In this document: piece by piece, positions 18,105 through 27,409 of the stretch
Layout of the letters: each line of letters starts with the position of its first letter
Numbering within the stretch: the stretch's first letter is position 1
Assembly (NCBI GenBank): GCA_030656215.1
Contig: JAUSOD010000070.1
Coordinates: 124,001 to 188,000, forward strand
From: Azoarcus sp.
GTDB taxonomy: Bacteria; Pseudomonadota; Gammaproteobacteria; Burkholderiales; Rhodocyclaceae
DNA: 64,000 bases
Direction: 5' to 3'
The notes under the pieces: generated by a model
What the model saw: the letters and a program-made list of their open reading frames with translations, nothing else
Told to the model about the DNA's origin: nothing
The model's database searches: none
Translations under genes and position numbers: made by a program

Positions 18105-19777
18105 TTTCTGTTGGCAGTGGCGCGGAATGGAGCGGTTTTGTCCGCCGTTTCGGTGATGCGTTCCGGGCGAATGCCGTAGCGCTTGATCAGGCCGTGCATG
18201 AACTCGGTGATCGCCGACAGCCGGGTGCTAGTGGGCGACAGCTTGCGCGCCCGGTCGATGAGGGCGCGTGCCTGTTTGGCGAAGGGCTCGTTCCAGCCGC
18301 GATGTTCGATGTGGCGCAGCAGGGCGAGCGCGGCGTTGAACAATACGTGCGGGTTGCCCGGCATCTTGCGCGCGGCGTTCATCATTTCTGCGACGGCGCC
18401 GTCGTAGTCGCCCGCATGCGCTTTTTCCGCACCGACCGAAATCAGATCTTTCACTTCGGTCTGGATGCGTTGCTCGATGTCCTTCGACAGGACTTCGAGG
18501 CCGCGGGACTTGAGCAGGGCGCGCGTACTCTCTACTGTTTGCTCGTCAGCCGAGGTGCGCAGGATGTCCATCACCATTTCACTGCCGGCATCGCCCAGCT
18601 GGTGGTCGAAACAGGCCTTGATCAGCTCCTGCTTCAGCCCGACCGACAGCTTTGCCGCGCCTGGTGCCGACTTTGCAGCGGCCAGCAGTGCGGCCTGAGC
18701 GCGGGCTCTGTCACCGGTGTGGGCGTGCAGCATCGCGCTTGACAGCGCCTTGCACAGGTCGGCCTTGGGCTGGCCGCCCATCGAGCGTTCGAGGTCGGTG
18801 ATGGTTGCACTGGCGCTGTCGACCTTGTTCAGTGCGATCTGGGCCTGAATCAGACGGACGTGGTCTTCCGGGTCGCGGAAGTCCGAATACTTGCCTTTGC
18901 GCACGACTTCGGCGAGCGCCTCTTCCGCGGCCGAGGGGTCGCCCACCGCGAGCGACAACTCACCGAGGTGGCGCAGGCGATTGAGCCGGAACGGTGAGTG
19001 TTCGGTGGCGGTGCGCAGCACGTCGCGTGCAGCCTGGGCGTGGCCGGTTTCCTCGTGCAGGCGGGCGAGCAGGTCGTAGGCGGCAATGAAGCGGTCGTTG
19101 TCGGTGACCAGTCCGGTGAGAATCCGCTCTGCTTCGACGTAGGCCTTTTTCAGCAACAGGGAGCGCGCGAGTCCGAGGCGTGCCCACGGGATGTTCTTGC
19201 CGTTGAGGATTTCGCGATAGATCGCTTCGGCCTCGGTGGTCTGCCCGGCCGAGGTGTGCAACTCTGCCTGCAGGCGCATGAAGTCGATCAGGTACTGGGG
19301 GTGGCGGTCGAGCGCTTCCTTGCAGTAGGCGATGGCGCCAAGGGTGTCGCCGATGGCCATCAGCCGCCAGGCGGGCAGGAAGGCATCGCGCTTGTCGAGG
19401 GCGCGCATCAGCCGAACGCGCAGGGCCTCGGCAGCGAGCGGCTTGAGGATATAGTCGTTGGGCGCGAGTTCGGCGGTGCTGACCACGCGCTCGTAATTGC
19501 GCTCGCCGGTGATCATGACGAACAGCGTGTCGAGTGGAATGACCTCGTTACTGCGCAGGTCTTCCAGCAGGTGCTGGCCGTCCTGACCCTCGCCGAGGTT
19601 GTATTCGCACAGGATCAGGTCATAGCGCTGTTCGCGCAGCCGACGTACCGCCATGCCGGCAGAAACCGCAAACTGTACCTCCTCCATGCCGATCGCGGAC
19701 AGCATCGTTCGTAGCTGCGCACGCATGGTGGGCTGGCTTTCGATGACCAGTACGCGGAGCTGATCGAGAGTGGCCAT
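18101..19777 (-). CDS. Receiver-domain protein with TPR array, degenerate phosphorylation site
   Basis: 558 residues. An N-terminal CheY-like receiver (about 1-130) is followed by TPR-type helical repeats to about 380 and another TPR-like pair near 470-510. In the receiver the usual acidic pair is E13-S14 and the phospho-acceptor Asp is replaced by Glu (LILCEYN, E58), while Thr90 and Lys112 are kept. It is therefore probably not phosphorylated in the normal way. No DNA-binding or output-enzyme domain is present; protein-protein signalling is likely. It heads the operon with the barnase and barstar genes. Confidence 0.85.
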   Translation of the reverse strand: MATLDQLRVLVIESQPTMRAQLRTMLSAIGMEEVQFAVSAGMAVRRLREQRYDLILCEYNLGEGQDGQHLLEDLRSNEVIPLDTLFVMITGERNYERVVSTAELAPNDYILKPLAAEALRVRLMRALDKRDAFLPAWRLMAIGDTLGAIAYCKEALDRHPQYLIDFMRLQAELHTSAGQTTEAEAIYREILNGKNIPWARLGLARSLLLKKAYVEAERILTGLVTDNDRFIAAYDLLARLHEETGHAQAARDVLRTATEHSPFRLNRLRHLGELSLAVGDPSAAEEALAEVVRKGKYSDFRDPEDHVRLIQAQIALNKVDSASATITDLERSMGGQPKADLCKALSSAMLHAHTGDRARAQAALLAAAKSAPGAAKLSVGLKQELIKACFDHQLGDAGSEMVMDILRTSADEQTVESTRALLKSRGLEVLSKDIEQRIQTEVKDLISVGAEKAHAGDYDGAVAEMMNAARKMPGNPHVLFNAALALLRHIEHRGWNEPFAKQARALIDRARKLSPTSTRLSAITEFMHGLIKRYGIRPERITETADKTAPFRATANRK

Positions 19778-19909
19778 GATGTGCAGGGCGCCTTGCTGCA
19801 GGCAAAGGTTGACGGTTTGAGTTAAAGCTTACGGCATTCCAGACTGGAAACTGAAGCGAATTACCCGAGGAACACGCTGGGACGCCTTCGACTGCGCCGC
19901 CCGTGGTCG

Positions 19910-21730
19910 TCAGCCTGCCTCGCGCACGACCCGCAGGATATCTTCGCCGTAGGCTTCGAGCTTGCGGTCGCCTATGCCGGAGATGCCGCCGAGTTCGCTC
20001 AGGCTGGCCGGGCGCCCGACGGCAATCTCGCGCAGGGTGGCGTCGTGAAAGATGACATAGGCGGGAACGTTGCGCTCTTTTGCGGTGGCGGCCCGCCAGG
20101 CGCGCAGCTGGTCGAAGACCGTGGTCGGAATGCCGCCGGGGATGTCGAGCCGCGTCGCACTGCGTCGGCTGCGGCTCTTGCTCTTTTCCGGCGACAGGCG
20201 CAGCAGAAAATCCGATTCGCCGCGCAGCAGCGGGCGTGCATGATCGGTGAGCGCAAGCGCGTTATAGCGTTCGTGATCCACCGCGACCAGCTCACGCGCC
20301 ACCAGTTGGCGGAACACCGTGCGCCAACGTTTTTCATCCAGTTCGCTGCCGATGCCGAAGGTGCTGATCTGGTTGTGGCCGCGCTCGAGCACCTTCTCGG
20401 TGCTCTCGCCGCGCAGCACGTCGATCAGGTGGCCGGCACCATAGCGCTGGCCGGTGCGGAACACGCACGACAGCGCCTTGCGTGCGGCGTCGGTCGCGTC
20501 CCAGGTTTGCGGTGGCACCAGGCAGTTGTCGCAGTTGCCGCAGGGTTCGGCCGCTTCGCCAAAATAGGCGAGCAGGTGCTGACGCCTGCAGGTGGTGGCC
20601 TCGACCAGACCGACGAGCACCTCGAGCCGGTTGCGTCCCAGGCGTTTGAACTCCTCGCTGCCTTCCGACTCGTCGATCATGCGTCGTTGCTGGACCACGT
20701 CCTGCGCGCCCCAGGCCATCCATGCCTGCGCGTTCATGCCGTCGCGCCCGGCGCGGCCGGTTTCCTGGTAGTAGCCTTCGATCGAGCGCGGCAGGTCGAG
20801 GTGGGCGACAAAACGCACGTCCGGTTTGTCGATACCCATGCCGAAGGCGATGGTGGCGACCATGATGATGCCGTCCTCGCGCAGAAAACGGTTCTGGTGC
20901 TCTGCGCGCATCTCCTGCGCCAGCCCGGCGTGGTAGGGCAGGGCGTTGAGGCCCTGCTCCTGCAGCCAGGCGGCGGTCTCTTCGACCTTGCGCCGCGACA
21001 GGCAATAGACGATGCCGGCATCCGTCGGGTATTCCTCACGGATGAAGCCGAGCAGCTGGCGGCGCGGATCGTCCTTCTCGACGATGGTGTAGCGGATGTT
21101 GGGGCGGTCGAAGCTGGAGATGAAGCGGCGCGCCTCGCCCAGCCGCAGCCGGGTGGCGATCTCCTCGCGGGTCTGGCGGTCGGCGGTGGCGGTCAGCGCG
21201 ATGCGCGGAATCGACGGATAGCGTTCCGGCAGAATCGACAGTTGCAGGTATTCGGGGCGGAAGTCATGGCCCCACTGCGATACACAGTGCGCCTCGTCGA
21301 TCGCGAACAGGGCCAGGCGGTTGGTGTCGCGCAGGTGGTCGAGCTGGTCGAGAAAGCGCGGTGTCATCAGCCGCTCGGGCGCGACGTAGAGCAGGTCCAG
21401 GCTGCCCTCGTGCAGCGCACGCTCCACTGCGCGGGCGGCATCGGCACCAAGGCTGGAATTGAGGAAGGCCGCGTTGACCCCGGCCTCGACCAGCGCACTG
21501 ACCTGGTCGTGCATCAGCGCGATCAGCGGCGAAACGACGATGGCCATACCGTTGCGCAGCAAGGCCGGTACCTGGTAACACAGCGACTTGCCGCCGCCGG
21601 TTGGCATCAGCACCAGCGCATCCCCCCCGCTCGCAACATGCTCGACAACGGCTTGTTGTTCGCCACGGAAGGCGGTGTAGCCAAAAACGTGCTCGAGAAC
21701 GTGCAGGGCGGAAGTGTATTTTGCGGGCAT
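19910..21730 (-). CDS. recQ: ATP-dependent DNA helicase RecQ
   Basis: 606 residues from ATG 21730 (MPAKYTS), giving the usual RecQ length; a longer in-frame start exists but is unlikely. The superfamily 2 motifs are all visible: FRGEQQAVVEHV, TGGGKSLCYQVPAL, IDEAHCVSQWGHDFRPEY, ALTATAD, and QETGRAGRDG in motif VI. The RQC zinc site (C-RRQHLLAYFGEAAEPCGNCDNC) and a C-terminal HRDC domain (about 530-600) follow. A 3'-5' helicase for recombination and fork repair. It stands alone, with palindromic repeats upstream. Confidence 0.95.
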   Translation of the reverse strand: MPAKYTSALHVLEHVFGYTAFRGEQQAVVEHVASGGDALVLMPTGGGKSLCYQVPALLRNGMAIVVSPLIALMHDQVSALVEAGVNAAFLNSSLGADAARAVERALHEGSLDLLYVAPERLMTPRFLDQLDHLRDTNRLALFAIDEAHCVSQWGHDFRPEYLQLSILPERYPSIPRIALTATADRQTREEIATRLRLGEARRFISSFDRPNIRYTIVEKDDPRRQLLGFIREEYPTDAGIVYCLSRRKVEETAAWLQEQGLNALPYHAGLAQEMRAEHQNRFLREDGIIMVATIAFGMGIDKPDVRFVAHLDLPRSIEGYYQETGRAGRDGMNAQAWMAWGAQDVVQQRRMIDESEGSEEFKRLGRNRLEVLVGLVEATTCRRQHLLAYFGEAAEPCGNCDNCLVPPQTWDATDAARKALSCVFRTGQRYGAGHLIDVLRGESTEKVLERGHNQISTFGIGSELDEKRWRTVFRQLVARELVAVDHERYNALALTDHARPLLRGESDFLLRLSPEKSKSRSRRSATRLDIPGGIPTTVFDQLRAWRAATAKERNVPAYVIFHDATLREIAVGRPASLSELGGISGIGDRKLEAYGEDILRVVREAG

Positions 21731-21856
21731 CGGGCGCCATTTTAATGCACCGGGCGCCACCGCGGGGTTTCCTTGCACCGCGGACAAGACGTCGACCGAG
21801 CGTGCTGCCTTAGATACTGTCATCCGGGTCAAGCACTGGTCCCGAGCACAACCGCC

Positions 21857-21945
21857 GTAGGGCGGACTTCAGTCCGCCGCAGGACGTGATTCGGGCACCA
21901 GCGCCAGGCGTGGGCAGCTGTGGCCGACTGAGCGGCCCTACGAAA
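21857..21945. repeat. Composite palindromic repeat unit A
   Basis: Starts with GTAG plus the perfect palindrome GGCGGACTTCAGTCCGCC (21861-21878), then a linker containing GACGTGATTCGGGCACC and GGCAGCTGT, and ends with a second palindrome that is damaged here (GGCCGACTGAGCGGCC, 21922-21937) and CCTACGAAA. Confidence 0.85.
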
Positions 21946-21980
21946 AGCATCGGTCCGGCCCCGCCGATCGAACAACCGCT

Positions 21981-22071
21981 GTAGGGCGGACTTCAGTCCG
22001 CCGCGGGACGTGATTCGGGCACCAGCGCCAGGTTCGGGCAGCTGTGGCCGACTGAAGTCGGCCCTACGAAA
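21981..22071. repeat. Composite palindromic repeat unit B
   Basis: Tandem near-identical copy of unit A, 35 bases further on, with both palindromes intact: GGCGGACTTCAGTCCGCC (21985-22002) and GGCCGACTGAAGTCGGCC (22046-22063). It ends 16 bases before the rfaE2 stop. Confidence 0.85.
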
Positions 22072-22087
22072 GTCGGCGACTCGGCAG

Positions 22088-22582
22088 CTATTTGTCCTGT
22101 GCTCGAATGCGGCTGATCAGGGCGGTGGTCGAACGATCGACCTCGAACGGGATCGAGTGCACCTGCCCGCCCCAGCCGCGCACCTCGCTGGCGCCGACGA
22201 TGGTGTCCGGTGCCCAGTCGCCGCCCTTCACCAGGACGTCGGGGCGGGCGGCGAGGATGCGCTCGATCGGGGTGTCTTCGTCGAACCAGGTCACCAGGGC
22301 GACGCTCTCAAGGGCGGCCATGACCGCCATGCGGTCCTCCAGCGGATTCATCGGGCGATCCTCGCCCTTGCCGAGCCGTCGCACAGAAGCATCAGTGTTG
22401 AGCGCCACCACCATCGCGGCCCCCAGTGCCCGAGCCTGGGCCAGATAGGTCACATGCCCGCGGTGCAGGATATCGAAGCAGCCGTTGGTGAACACCAGCG
22501 GCCGCGGCAGGGAGGCGCAGCGGGCTGCAAGGTCTGCGGGCGGACACAGTTTGGATTCGAAGGCGGGACGGGAGTAGCTCAT
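22088..22582 (-). CDS. rfaE2: D-glycero-beta-D-manno-heptose 1-phosphate adenylyltransferase
   Basis: 164 residues. The nucleotidyltransferase motif [17 protein letters not shown] lies near 31-47, and VKGGDWAPD and the late ISRIR helix fit the HldE C-terminal domain. It transfers AMP from ATP to heptose-1-phosphate, giving the ADP-heptose precursor of the LPS core. As in many betaproteobacteria the kinase half is not fused and must lie elsewhere. Palindromic repeats sit directly after the stop, and the divergent ampD gene starts 150 bases upstream. Confidence 0.92.
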   Translation of the reverse strand: MSYSRPAFESKLCPPADLAARCASLPRPLVFTNGCFDILHRGHVTYLAQARALGAAMVVALNTDASVRRLGKGEDRPMNPLEDRMAVMAALESVALVTWFDEDTPIERILAARPDVLVKGGDWAPDTIVGASEVRGWGGQVHSIPFEVDRSTTALISRIRAQDK

Positions 22583-22733
22583 GATGGTCCGGGGTCACGG
22601 GCGCGGAGGCAGATTGTAAGCGATCGGCGCGCCGAGGATCGGTGGGGCGTGCCTCTGCCGAAACGAGCTTCCGACAGGCTGCTAGAATCACCCGCCGCGG
22701 GGGCGACAGCCCTCGAACAACCGGGAGCGCGGA

Positions 22734-23297
22734 ATGAAGGGATGGTTGCGCGGCGTACGGCGGATCGCATCGCCAAATTTTGATGCCCGTCCGGCAGGGG
22801 TGCAGGTCTCGCTGATCGTCATTCATGCTATCAGTCTCCCTCCCGACACGTTTGGTGGGCCGGGGGTGGTCGAGTTGTTCACCAACCGGCTCGATCCCGG
22901 CGCGGATCCCTATTACGCCACCATTCATCAACTGCGTGTATCCGCACACTTCTTCGTTCGTCGCGATGGTGAGTTGATCCAGTTCGTTCCGACCGAGGCG
23001 CGGGCCTGGCATGCCGGTGCTTCCAGCTGGCGCGGTCGCGAACGCTGTAACGATTTTTCGATCGGGATCGAACTCGAGGGTTGCGACACGGTGCCTTTCG
23101 AAACGGCTCAATACACGACCCTCGGGAGCCTGCTGAAGCGCCTGCAGCGGCGCTATCCGGGGGTGGAAATAGTCGGTCATTCGGATATCGCACCGGGGCG
23201 AAAGACCGACCCGGGGCCTTGTTTTGACTGGGCCAAGGTGGGGCTTGTGGCAGATGTGCAACGCCCGTATTTTGACAATAGTCAATCAGATCAATAG
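22734..23297 (+). CDS. ampD: 1,6-anhydro-N-acetylmuramyl-L-alanine amidase
   Basis: 187 residues, the AmpD length, without a signal peptide, so cytoplasmic. The amidase_2 zinc site is visible: IVIHAISLPP with the first His, SAHFFVRRDGELIQFV, the AWHAGASSW motif, IGIELEG, and GHSDIAPGRKTDPGPCFDW with the second His and the Asp. It removes the stem peptide from anhydromuropeptides in wall recycling and thereby affects AmpR-type beta-lactamase control where that exists. The ATG has GGGAG upstream. The next gene, a lytic transglycosylase, makes its kind of substrate. Confidence 0.95.
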   Translation: MKGWLRGVRRIASPNFDARPAGVQVSLIVIHAISLPPDTFGGPGVVELFTNRLDPGADPYYATIHQLRVSAHFFVRRDGELIQFVPTEARAWHAGASSWRGRERCNDFSIGIELEGCDTVPFETAQYTTLGSLLKRLQRRYPGVEIVGHSDIAPGRKTDPGPCFDWAKVGLVADVQRPYFDNSQSDQ

Positions 23298-23579
23298 AAT
23301 CCGATTACGCTGCACTGCAGCATTCTTAGCAAGTCATTTTTCGGTGCGTTGCCGCAACACCTTCGGGTGACACGGCATCCAGTCATGGGAGCGCGCACCG
23401 CGGGGCAGGGGTCTGGTTGCAGTCCCTGCTTTGATACCTACTGGCGACCGAACAACTCGCACGATTTCCCGGCTTACCGGCCCCGAAATCTCCACCCCGC
23501 CCGGTGACCGCCCGGGTGTCGTCACGGTTCTCACTTGAACCGGGCAGCGATGTGTTCTGGCCACAGCATGGAGGACACC

Positions 23580-24266
23580 ATGAAATACGCAACGTCTGTA
23601 AAGGGTATCGTGCGCTCTGCCGGTGCCTGTTTGTTTCGAATGGCGCACGTCAGTGTGCTTTCCCTGGGTCTGGTTGCCATCGTGTTTATTGGCTCCGGCC
23701 GGGTTGGTGATGAGCCGTCGGCTTCATTCACCACGCTCGTGACCGAAGCCCGCGCGGCCGAGCCTCCTAGCCTTGTCGCATCGCCCGCTGTTGAAGAGTT
23801 TGCGCTGTCGCGCGAAATGGCATCGGTGCGGGACTGGGTGTCACGCCGCTACCGGGTGTCAACCGTAGCGCTCGAGCCGGTGCTGCGCGCGGCGGAAGAG
23901 GCGGGCAAGCACGTCGGCATCGATCCGCTGCTGATTGTGGCGGTGATGGCGGTGGAGTCGAGTTTCAATCCGTTTGCCGAGAGCACCATGGGTGCGCAGG
24001 GCCTGATGCAGGTGATCCCGCGCTTCCATATGGACAAGATTGGCGATGAGAACGGAAAGGATGCCTTGTTCGATCCCGAGCTCAACGTGCGCGTCGGCAC
24101 CCTCGTGCTGCAGGAAGGCCTGCGCCGCTACGGCAGCATGCAGTCCGCGCTGCAGTATTACGGTGGCGCACTGAAAGACCCCGAAGCTGGGTACGCACGC
24201 AAGGTGATGGCCATGAAGCAGCGCCTGATCACGGCGGCGGGTCGCAAGTCGGGCAAGACTGCCTGA
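23580..24266 (+). CDS. Lytic transglycosylase (SLT family)
   Basis: 228 residues from ATG 23580, which has GGAGG 10 bases upstream; an earlier in-frame ATG is less likely. An N-terminal hydrophobic segment (about 18-40) acts as signal or anchor. The SLT domain spans about 95-215: LLIVAVMAVESSFNPFAES with the catalytic Glu, MGAQGLMQVIPRFH, NVRVGTLVLQEGLRRYG and ALQYYGG. It cuts the glycan strand of peptidoglycan to 1,6-anhydromuramyl products in the periplasm. It follows ampD after a 282-bp gap in which I see no gene. Confidence 0.9.
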   Translation: MKYATSVKGIVRSAGACLFRMAHVSVLSLGLVAIVFIGSGRVGDEPSASFTTLVTEARAAEPPSLVASPAVEEFALSREMASVRDWVSRRYRVSTVALEPVLRAAEEAGKHVGIDPLLIVAVMAVESSFNPFAESTMGAQGLMQVIPRFHMDKIGDENGKDALFDPELNVRVGTLVLQEGLRRYGSMQSALQYYGGALKDPEAGYARKVMAMKQRLITAAGRKSGKTA

Positions 24267-24284
24267 GCTTTGACTTTACCCCTG

Positions 24285-24320
24285 TACGGGCGGCCTGCGC
24301 TTAGCGCAGTGCCGCCCGTA
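24285..24320. terminator. Hairpin between convergent genes
   Basis: TACGGGCGGC-CTGCGC, loop TTA, GCGCAG-T-GCCGCCCGTA: a 16-bp stem with one bulge. The TTA loop (24301-24303) is the stop codon of the aminotransferase on the minus strand. There is no T tract on either side, so intrinsic termination is uncertain, but the placement between convergent genes suits a transcription stop or RNA 3'-end protection. Confidence 0.55.
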
Positions 24321-25479
24321 TCCGCTCTGCGGCTTCGAGCAGGCGTTCGCAACGGGTGGTGTAGGCAATGCGCAGATGCTTGCGCGGGTGGTGATGGCCG
24401 AAGTCGAGGCCTGGGGTGAGGGCGACCCCGGCTTCTTCGATCAGGTGGCGGGCGAACTGCTCGCTGTCGTCGGTCAGGGCAGAGACGTCGGCGTAGATGT
24501 AGAACGCACCCTGCGGTTCGGTCGCCATGTTGAAGCCGATTTCGCGTAGCGCTGGCAGCAGGGTGTCGCGCCGTGTGGCGAATTCGTGGCGGCGTGCTTC
24601 CAGAATCTCGATGGTGGCGGGCTCGAAAGCGGCGAGTGCGGCGTGCTGTGCCGGTGTCGAGGGCGAGATGAAGAAGTGCTGGGCCAGTTTTTCGATCTCG
24701 CGTACATAGCTCTGCGGCGCCACCAGCCAGCCGAGGCGCCAGCCGGTCATGCCAAAATACTTGGAAAAGCTGTTTACCACGAACAGGTTCTCCGCTGGTG
24801 CCAGCTCGGGCTGCGCCAGCACCGTCGAGCTGTCGACGCCGTAGGTCAGCCCCTGATAGATCTCGTCGACCACCAGCAAGCCCCCCTTTGATTGCGTCGT
24901 GCGCTGTAGTGCGGCGAGCTCGTCCGCGCTGAGCAGGGTGCCGGTGGGGTTGGATGGGGTGGCCACCATCAGGCCGCGGCTGCGCGCGTTCCAGGCGGCC
25001 TCGACCTGCGTTGGAGTGGGCTGGTAGCGGGTGGCGGCGTCCACCGGCAGCGCCTGCGCCACGCCTTCGAAGCTTCTCACCAGGTGTCGGTTGGACGGGT
25101 AGCCGGGGTCGGGTAGCAGCCATTCGTCACCGGGATCGGTGGTCGCGGCCAGTGCCAGCATCAGCGCGCCTGATGCGCCGGCGGTGACGATGATGCGTTC
25201 GGGCGCGACCTGTGCGCCGAAACGGGTCTGGTAGAAGGCCGAAATCGCCTCGCGCAGCGCCGGCAGTCCGAGGCTGGGCGTGTAATGTACGTCGCCACCG
25301 GAAATGAAGCGGGTGGCGGCCTCGATCATCGGTTGCGGCGTGGGAAAATCGGGCTCGCCTACTTCCATGTGTATGATGTCGCGCCCCGCCGCCTCGAGTT
25401 CACGTGCGCGACGCAGCAGTTCCATGACATGAAAGGGCTGGATATCGGCCATGCGGCGGGCGAGGTGCGGGGACTTCAT
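24301..25479 (-). CDS. PLP-dependent class I/II aminotransferase
   Basis: 392 residues from ATG 25479 (MKSPHLARRM); a longer start would run through the upstream terminator. Fold-type I marks: MEVGEPDFPTP, TAGASGALMLAL, the ATPSNPTGTLLS motif, VVDEIYQGLTYG, and SFSKYFGMTGWRLGW with the PLP Lys in SFSK. A conserved RIAYTTR carboxylate-binding Arg lies near the C-terminus. The substrate is not certain; this group covers aspartate-, alanine- and aromatic-type enzymes. It follows pckG but is separated from it by a terminator. Confidence 0.88.
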   Translation of the reverse strand: MKSPHLARRMADIQPFHVMELLRRARELEAAGRDIIHMEVGEPDFPTPQPMIEAATRFISGGDVHYTPSLGLPALREAISAFYQTRFGAQVAPERIIVTAGASGALMLALAATTDPGDEWLLPDPGYPSNRHLVRSFEGVAQALPVDAATRYQPTPTQVEAAWNARSRGLMVATPSNPTGTLLSADELAALQRTTQSKGGLLVVDEIYQGLTYGVDSSTVLAQPELAPAENLFVVNSFSKYFGMTGWRLGWLVAPQSYVREIEKLAQHFFISPSTPAQHAALAAFEPATIEILEARRHEFATRRDTLLPALREIGFNMATEPQGAFYIYADVSALTDDSEQFARHLIEEAGVALTPGLDFGHHHPRKHLRIAYTTRCERLLEAAERIRAALR

Positions 25480-25493
25480 CAAAGGGCTCCGGC

Positions 25494-25524
25494 AAAAGAA
25501 AAAGCGCCGACGATGCGGCGCTTT
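25494..25524 (-). terminator. Rho-independent terminator after pckG
   Basis: On the minus strand AAAGCGCCG, a 6-base loop, CGGCGCTTT, then TTCTTTT: a perfect 9-bp stem and a T-rich tail, 38 bases after the pckG stop. Confidence 0.88.
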
Positions 25525-25561
25525 GTTGGGCAAACTGGCCGCGAGGCCAGTCTATCCGCTT

Positions 25562-27409
25562 TCAGTCGATATTCAGTGCGAGTTCGAACAGTTCGCGCTT
25601 GAGCACGAACTCCCGCGGCAGGCGGTCCTGCAGCTTGTCGAACCATTCCTTGTGCAGCTCGAGTTCCTTCTTCCAGGCGTCGGCGTCGACTTTGGTCAGG
25701 GTGTCGAATTCCGCCTTGTTGATGTCGGCGCCGGTCCAGTCGAGGTCCTCGAAGCGCGGCATCCAGCCCAGGGTGGTTTCCTTGGCGGCGATGCGGCCCT
25801 TGCAGCGGTCGACGATCCACTTGAGTACGCGCATGTTGTCGCCGAAGCCGGGCCAGATGAACTCGCCCTTTTCGTTCATGCGGAACCAGTTCACGCAGAA
25901 GATCTTGGGCGTGTTCTCGACCACGTGACCCATCTTCAGCCAGTGGTTGAAGTAATCGCCCATGTGATAGCCGCAGAACGGCAGCATGGCGAACGGGTCG
26001 CGACGGACCACGCCCTGCGCACCAAAGGCGGCAGCAGTGGTCTCGGAGCCCAGCGTGGCGGCCATGTAGACGCCGAAGTTCCAGTTGAAAGCCTGGTACA
26101 CCAGCGGCACCGTGGTGGCGCGGCGGCCACCGAAGATGAAGGCCGAGATCGGCACGCCCTCGGGATCTTCCCAGTTCGGGTCGATCGACGGGCACTGGCT
26201 GGCCGGGGCGGTGAAGCGCGAGTTCGGGTGCGCAGCCTTGCGCCCGGTTTCCTTGGCGATCTCGGGGGTCCAGTCCTTGCCCTGCCAGTCGATCAGGTGC
26301 GCGGGCGCTTCCTTGGTCATGCCTTCCCACCACACGTCGCCGTCGTCGGTCAGTGCGACGTTGGTGAAGATGATGTTTTCCTTCAGCGTGGCCATCGCAT
26401 TGAAGTTGGTCTTTTCGGACGTGCCTGGGGCGACGCCAAAGAACCCGGCTTCGGGGTTGATGGCGTAGAACTTGCCATCCTTGCCCGGCTTGATCCAGGC
26501 GATGTCGTCGCCGACGGTGGTGATCTTCCAGCCGTCGAAGGACTTGGGCGGAATCAGCATGGCGAAGTTGGTCTTGCCGCAGGCCGACGGGAAGGCGGCG
26601 GCGACGTAGGTCTTCTCGCCTTCAGGGGATTCCACGCCGAGGATCAGCATGTGTTCGGCAAGCCAGCCTTCGTCGCGCGCCATGGTGGACGCGATGCGCA
26701 GGGCGAAGCACTTCTTGCCCAGCAGCGCGTTGCCGCCGTAGCCCGAACCGTAGGACCAGATTTCGCGGGTTTCCGGGAAATGCACGATGTACTTGGTGGT
26801 CGGGTTACACGGCCAGCGGCTGTCTTTCTCACCGTGGGCGATCGGGGCGCCGACCGAATGCACGCAGGGCACGAACTCGCCATCGGTGCCGAGCACGTCG
26901 AACACGGCGCGGCCCATGCGCGTCATGGTGCGCATGTTGGTGACGACGTAGGGGCTGTCGGAGATCTCGATGCCGATGTGGGCGATCGGCGAGCCGAGCG
27001 GACCCATGGAGAACGGGATCACGTACATGGTGCGCCCATGCATTGCGCCCTTGAACAGGTTGTTCAGGGTGCCGCGCATGACCGCGGGCTCTTCCCAGTT
27101 GTTGGTCGGGCCGGCATCACCCTTGTCGTTCGAGCAGATGAAGGTGCGATCTTCAACGCGTGCCACGTCGGAAGGATCAGAAAAAGCGAGGAAGGAGTTC
27201 TTGCGTTTTTCGGGGTTGAGCCTGATCAGCATGCCCGACTCGACCATCTCGACGCACAGCTGGTCGTATTCTTCCTGGGAGCCGTCGCACCAGACCACCT
27301 GGTCCGGTTCGGTGAGGGCGGCGATTTCCGCAACCCATTTCTTCAGGCCTTCATGGCGGACGTACTCGGGTGCGGCAGCGAGTGCTGCCTGGGCAAAGCG
27401 TTGACTCAT
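25562..27409 (-). CDS. pckG: Phosphoenolpyruvate carboxykinase (GTP)
   Basis: 615 residues from ATG 27409 (MSQRFAQA), the usual length of the GTP-dependent class. Visible marks: [23 protein letters not shown] for oxaloacetate and metal binding, [15 protein letters not shown] (P-loop kinase motif with the active Cys), GDDIAWIK (kinase 2), and [13 protein letters not shown]. It converts oxaloacetate and GTP to PEP, CO2 and GDP, the entry to gluconeogenesis when the cell grows on acids or aromatics. It is divergent from maeB, with a 406-bp region between; a terminator follows it. Confidence 0.96.
   Translation of the reverse strand: MSQRFAQAALAAAPEYVRHEGLKKWVAEIAALTEPDQVVWCDGSQEEYDQLCVEMVESGMLIRLNPEKRKNSFLAFSDPSDVARVEDRTFICSNDKGDAGPTNNWEEPAVMRGTLNNLFKGAMHGRTMYVIPFSMGPLGSPIAHIGIEISDSPYVVTNMRTMTRMGRAVFDVLGTDGEFVPCVHSVGAPIAHGEKDSRWPCNPTTKYIVHFPETREIWSYGSGYGGNALLGKKCFALRIASTMARDEGWLAEHMLILGVESPEGEKTYVAAAFPSACGKTNFAMLIPPKSFDGWKITTVGDDIAWIKPGKDGKFYAINPEAGFFGVAPGTSEKTNFNAMATLKENIIFTNVALTDDGDVWWEGMTKEAPAHLIDWQGKDWTPEIAKETGRKAAHPNSRFTAPASQCPSIDPNWEDPEGVPISAFIFGGRRATTVPLVYQAFNWNFGVYMAATLGSETTAAAFGAQGVVRRDPFAMLPFCGYHMGDYFNHWLKMGHVVENTPKIFCVNWFRMNEKGEFIWPGFGDNMRVLKWIVDRCKGRIAAKETTLGWMPRFEDLDWTGADINKAEFDTLTKVDADAWKKELELHKEWFDKLQDRLPREFVLKRELFELALNID

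Noticed and set aside
20045-21745. 566-codon open frame opposite recQ
   Set aside because: Antisense shadow of recQ in GC-rich sequence.
17105-22071. Possible CRISPR array from the repeated palindromes
   Set aside because: Units are few, about 90 bases long, with no regular unique spacers and no cas genes; they are REP/BIME-like.
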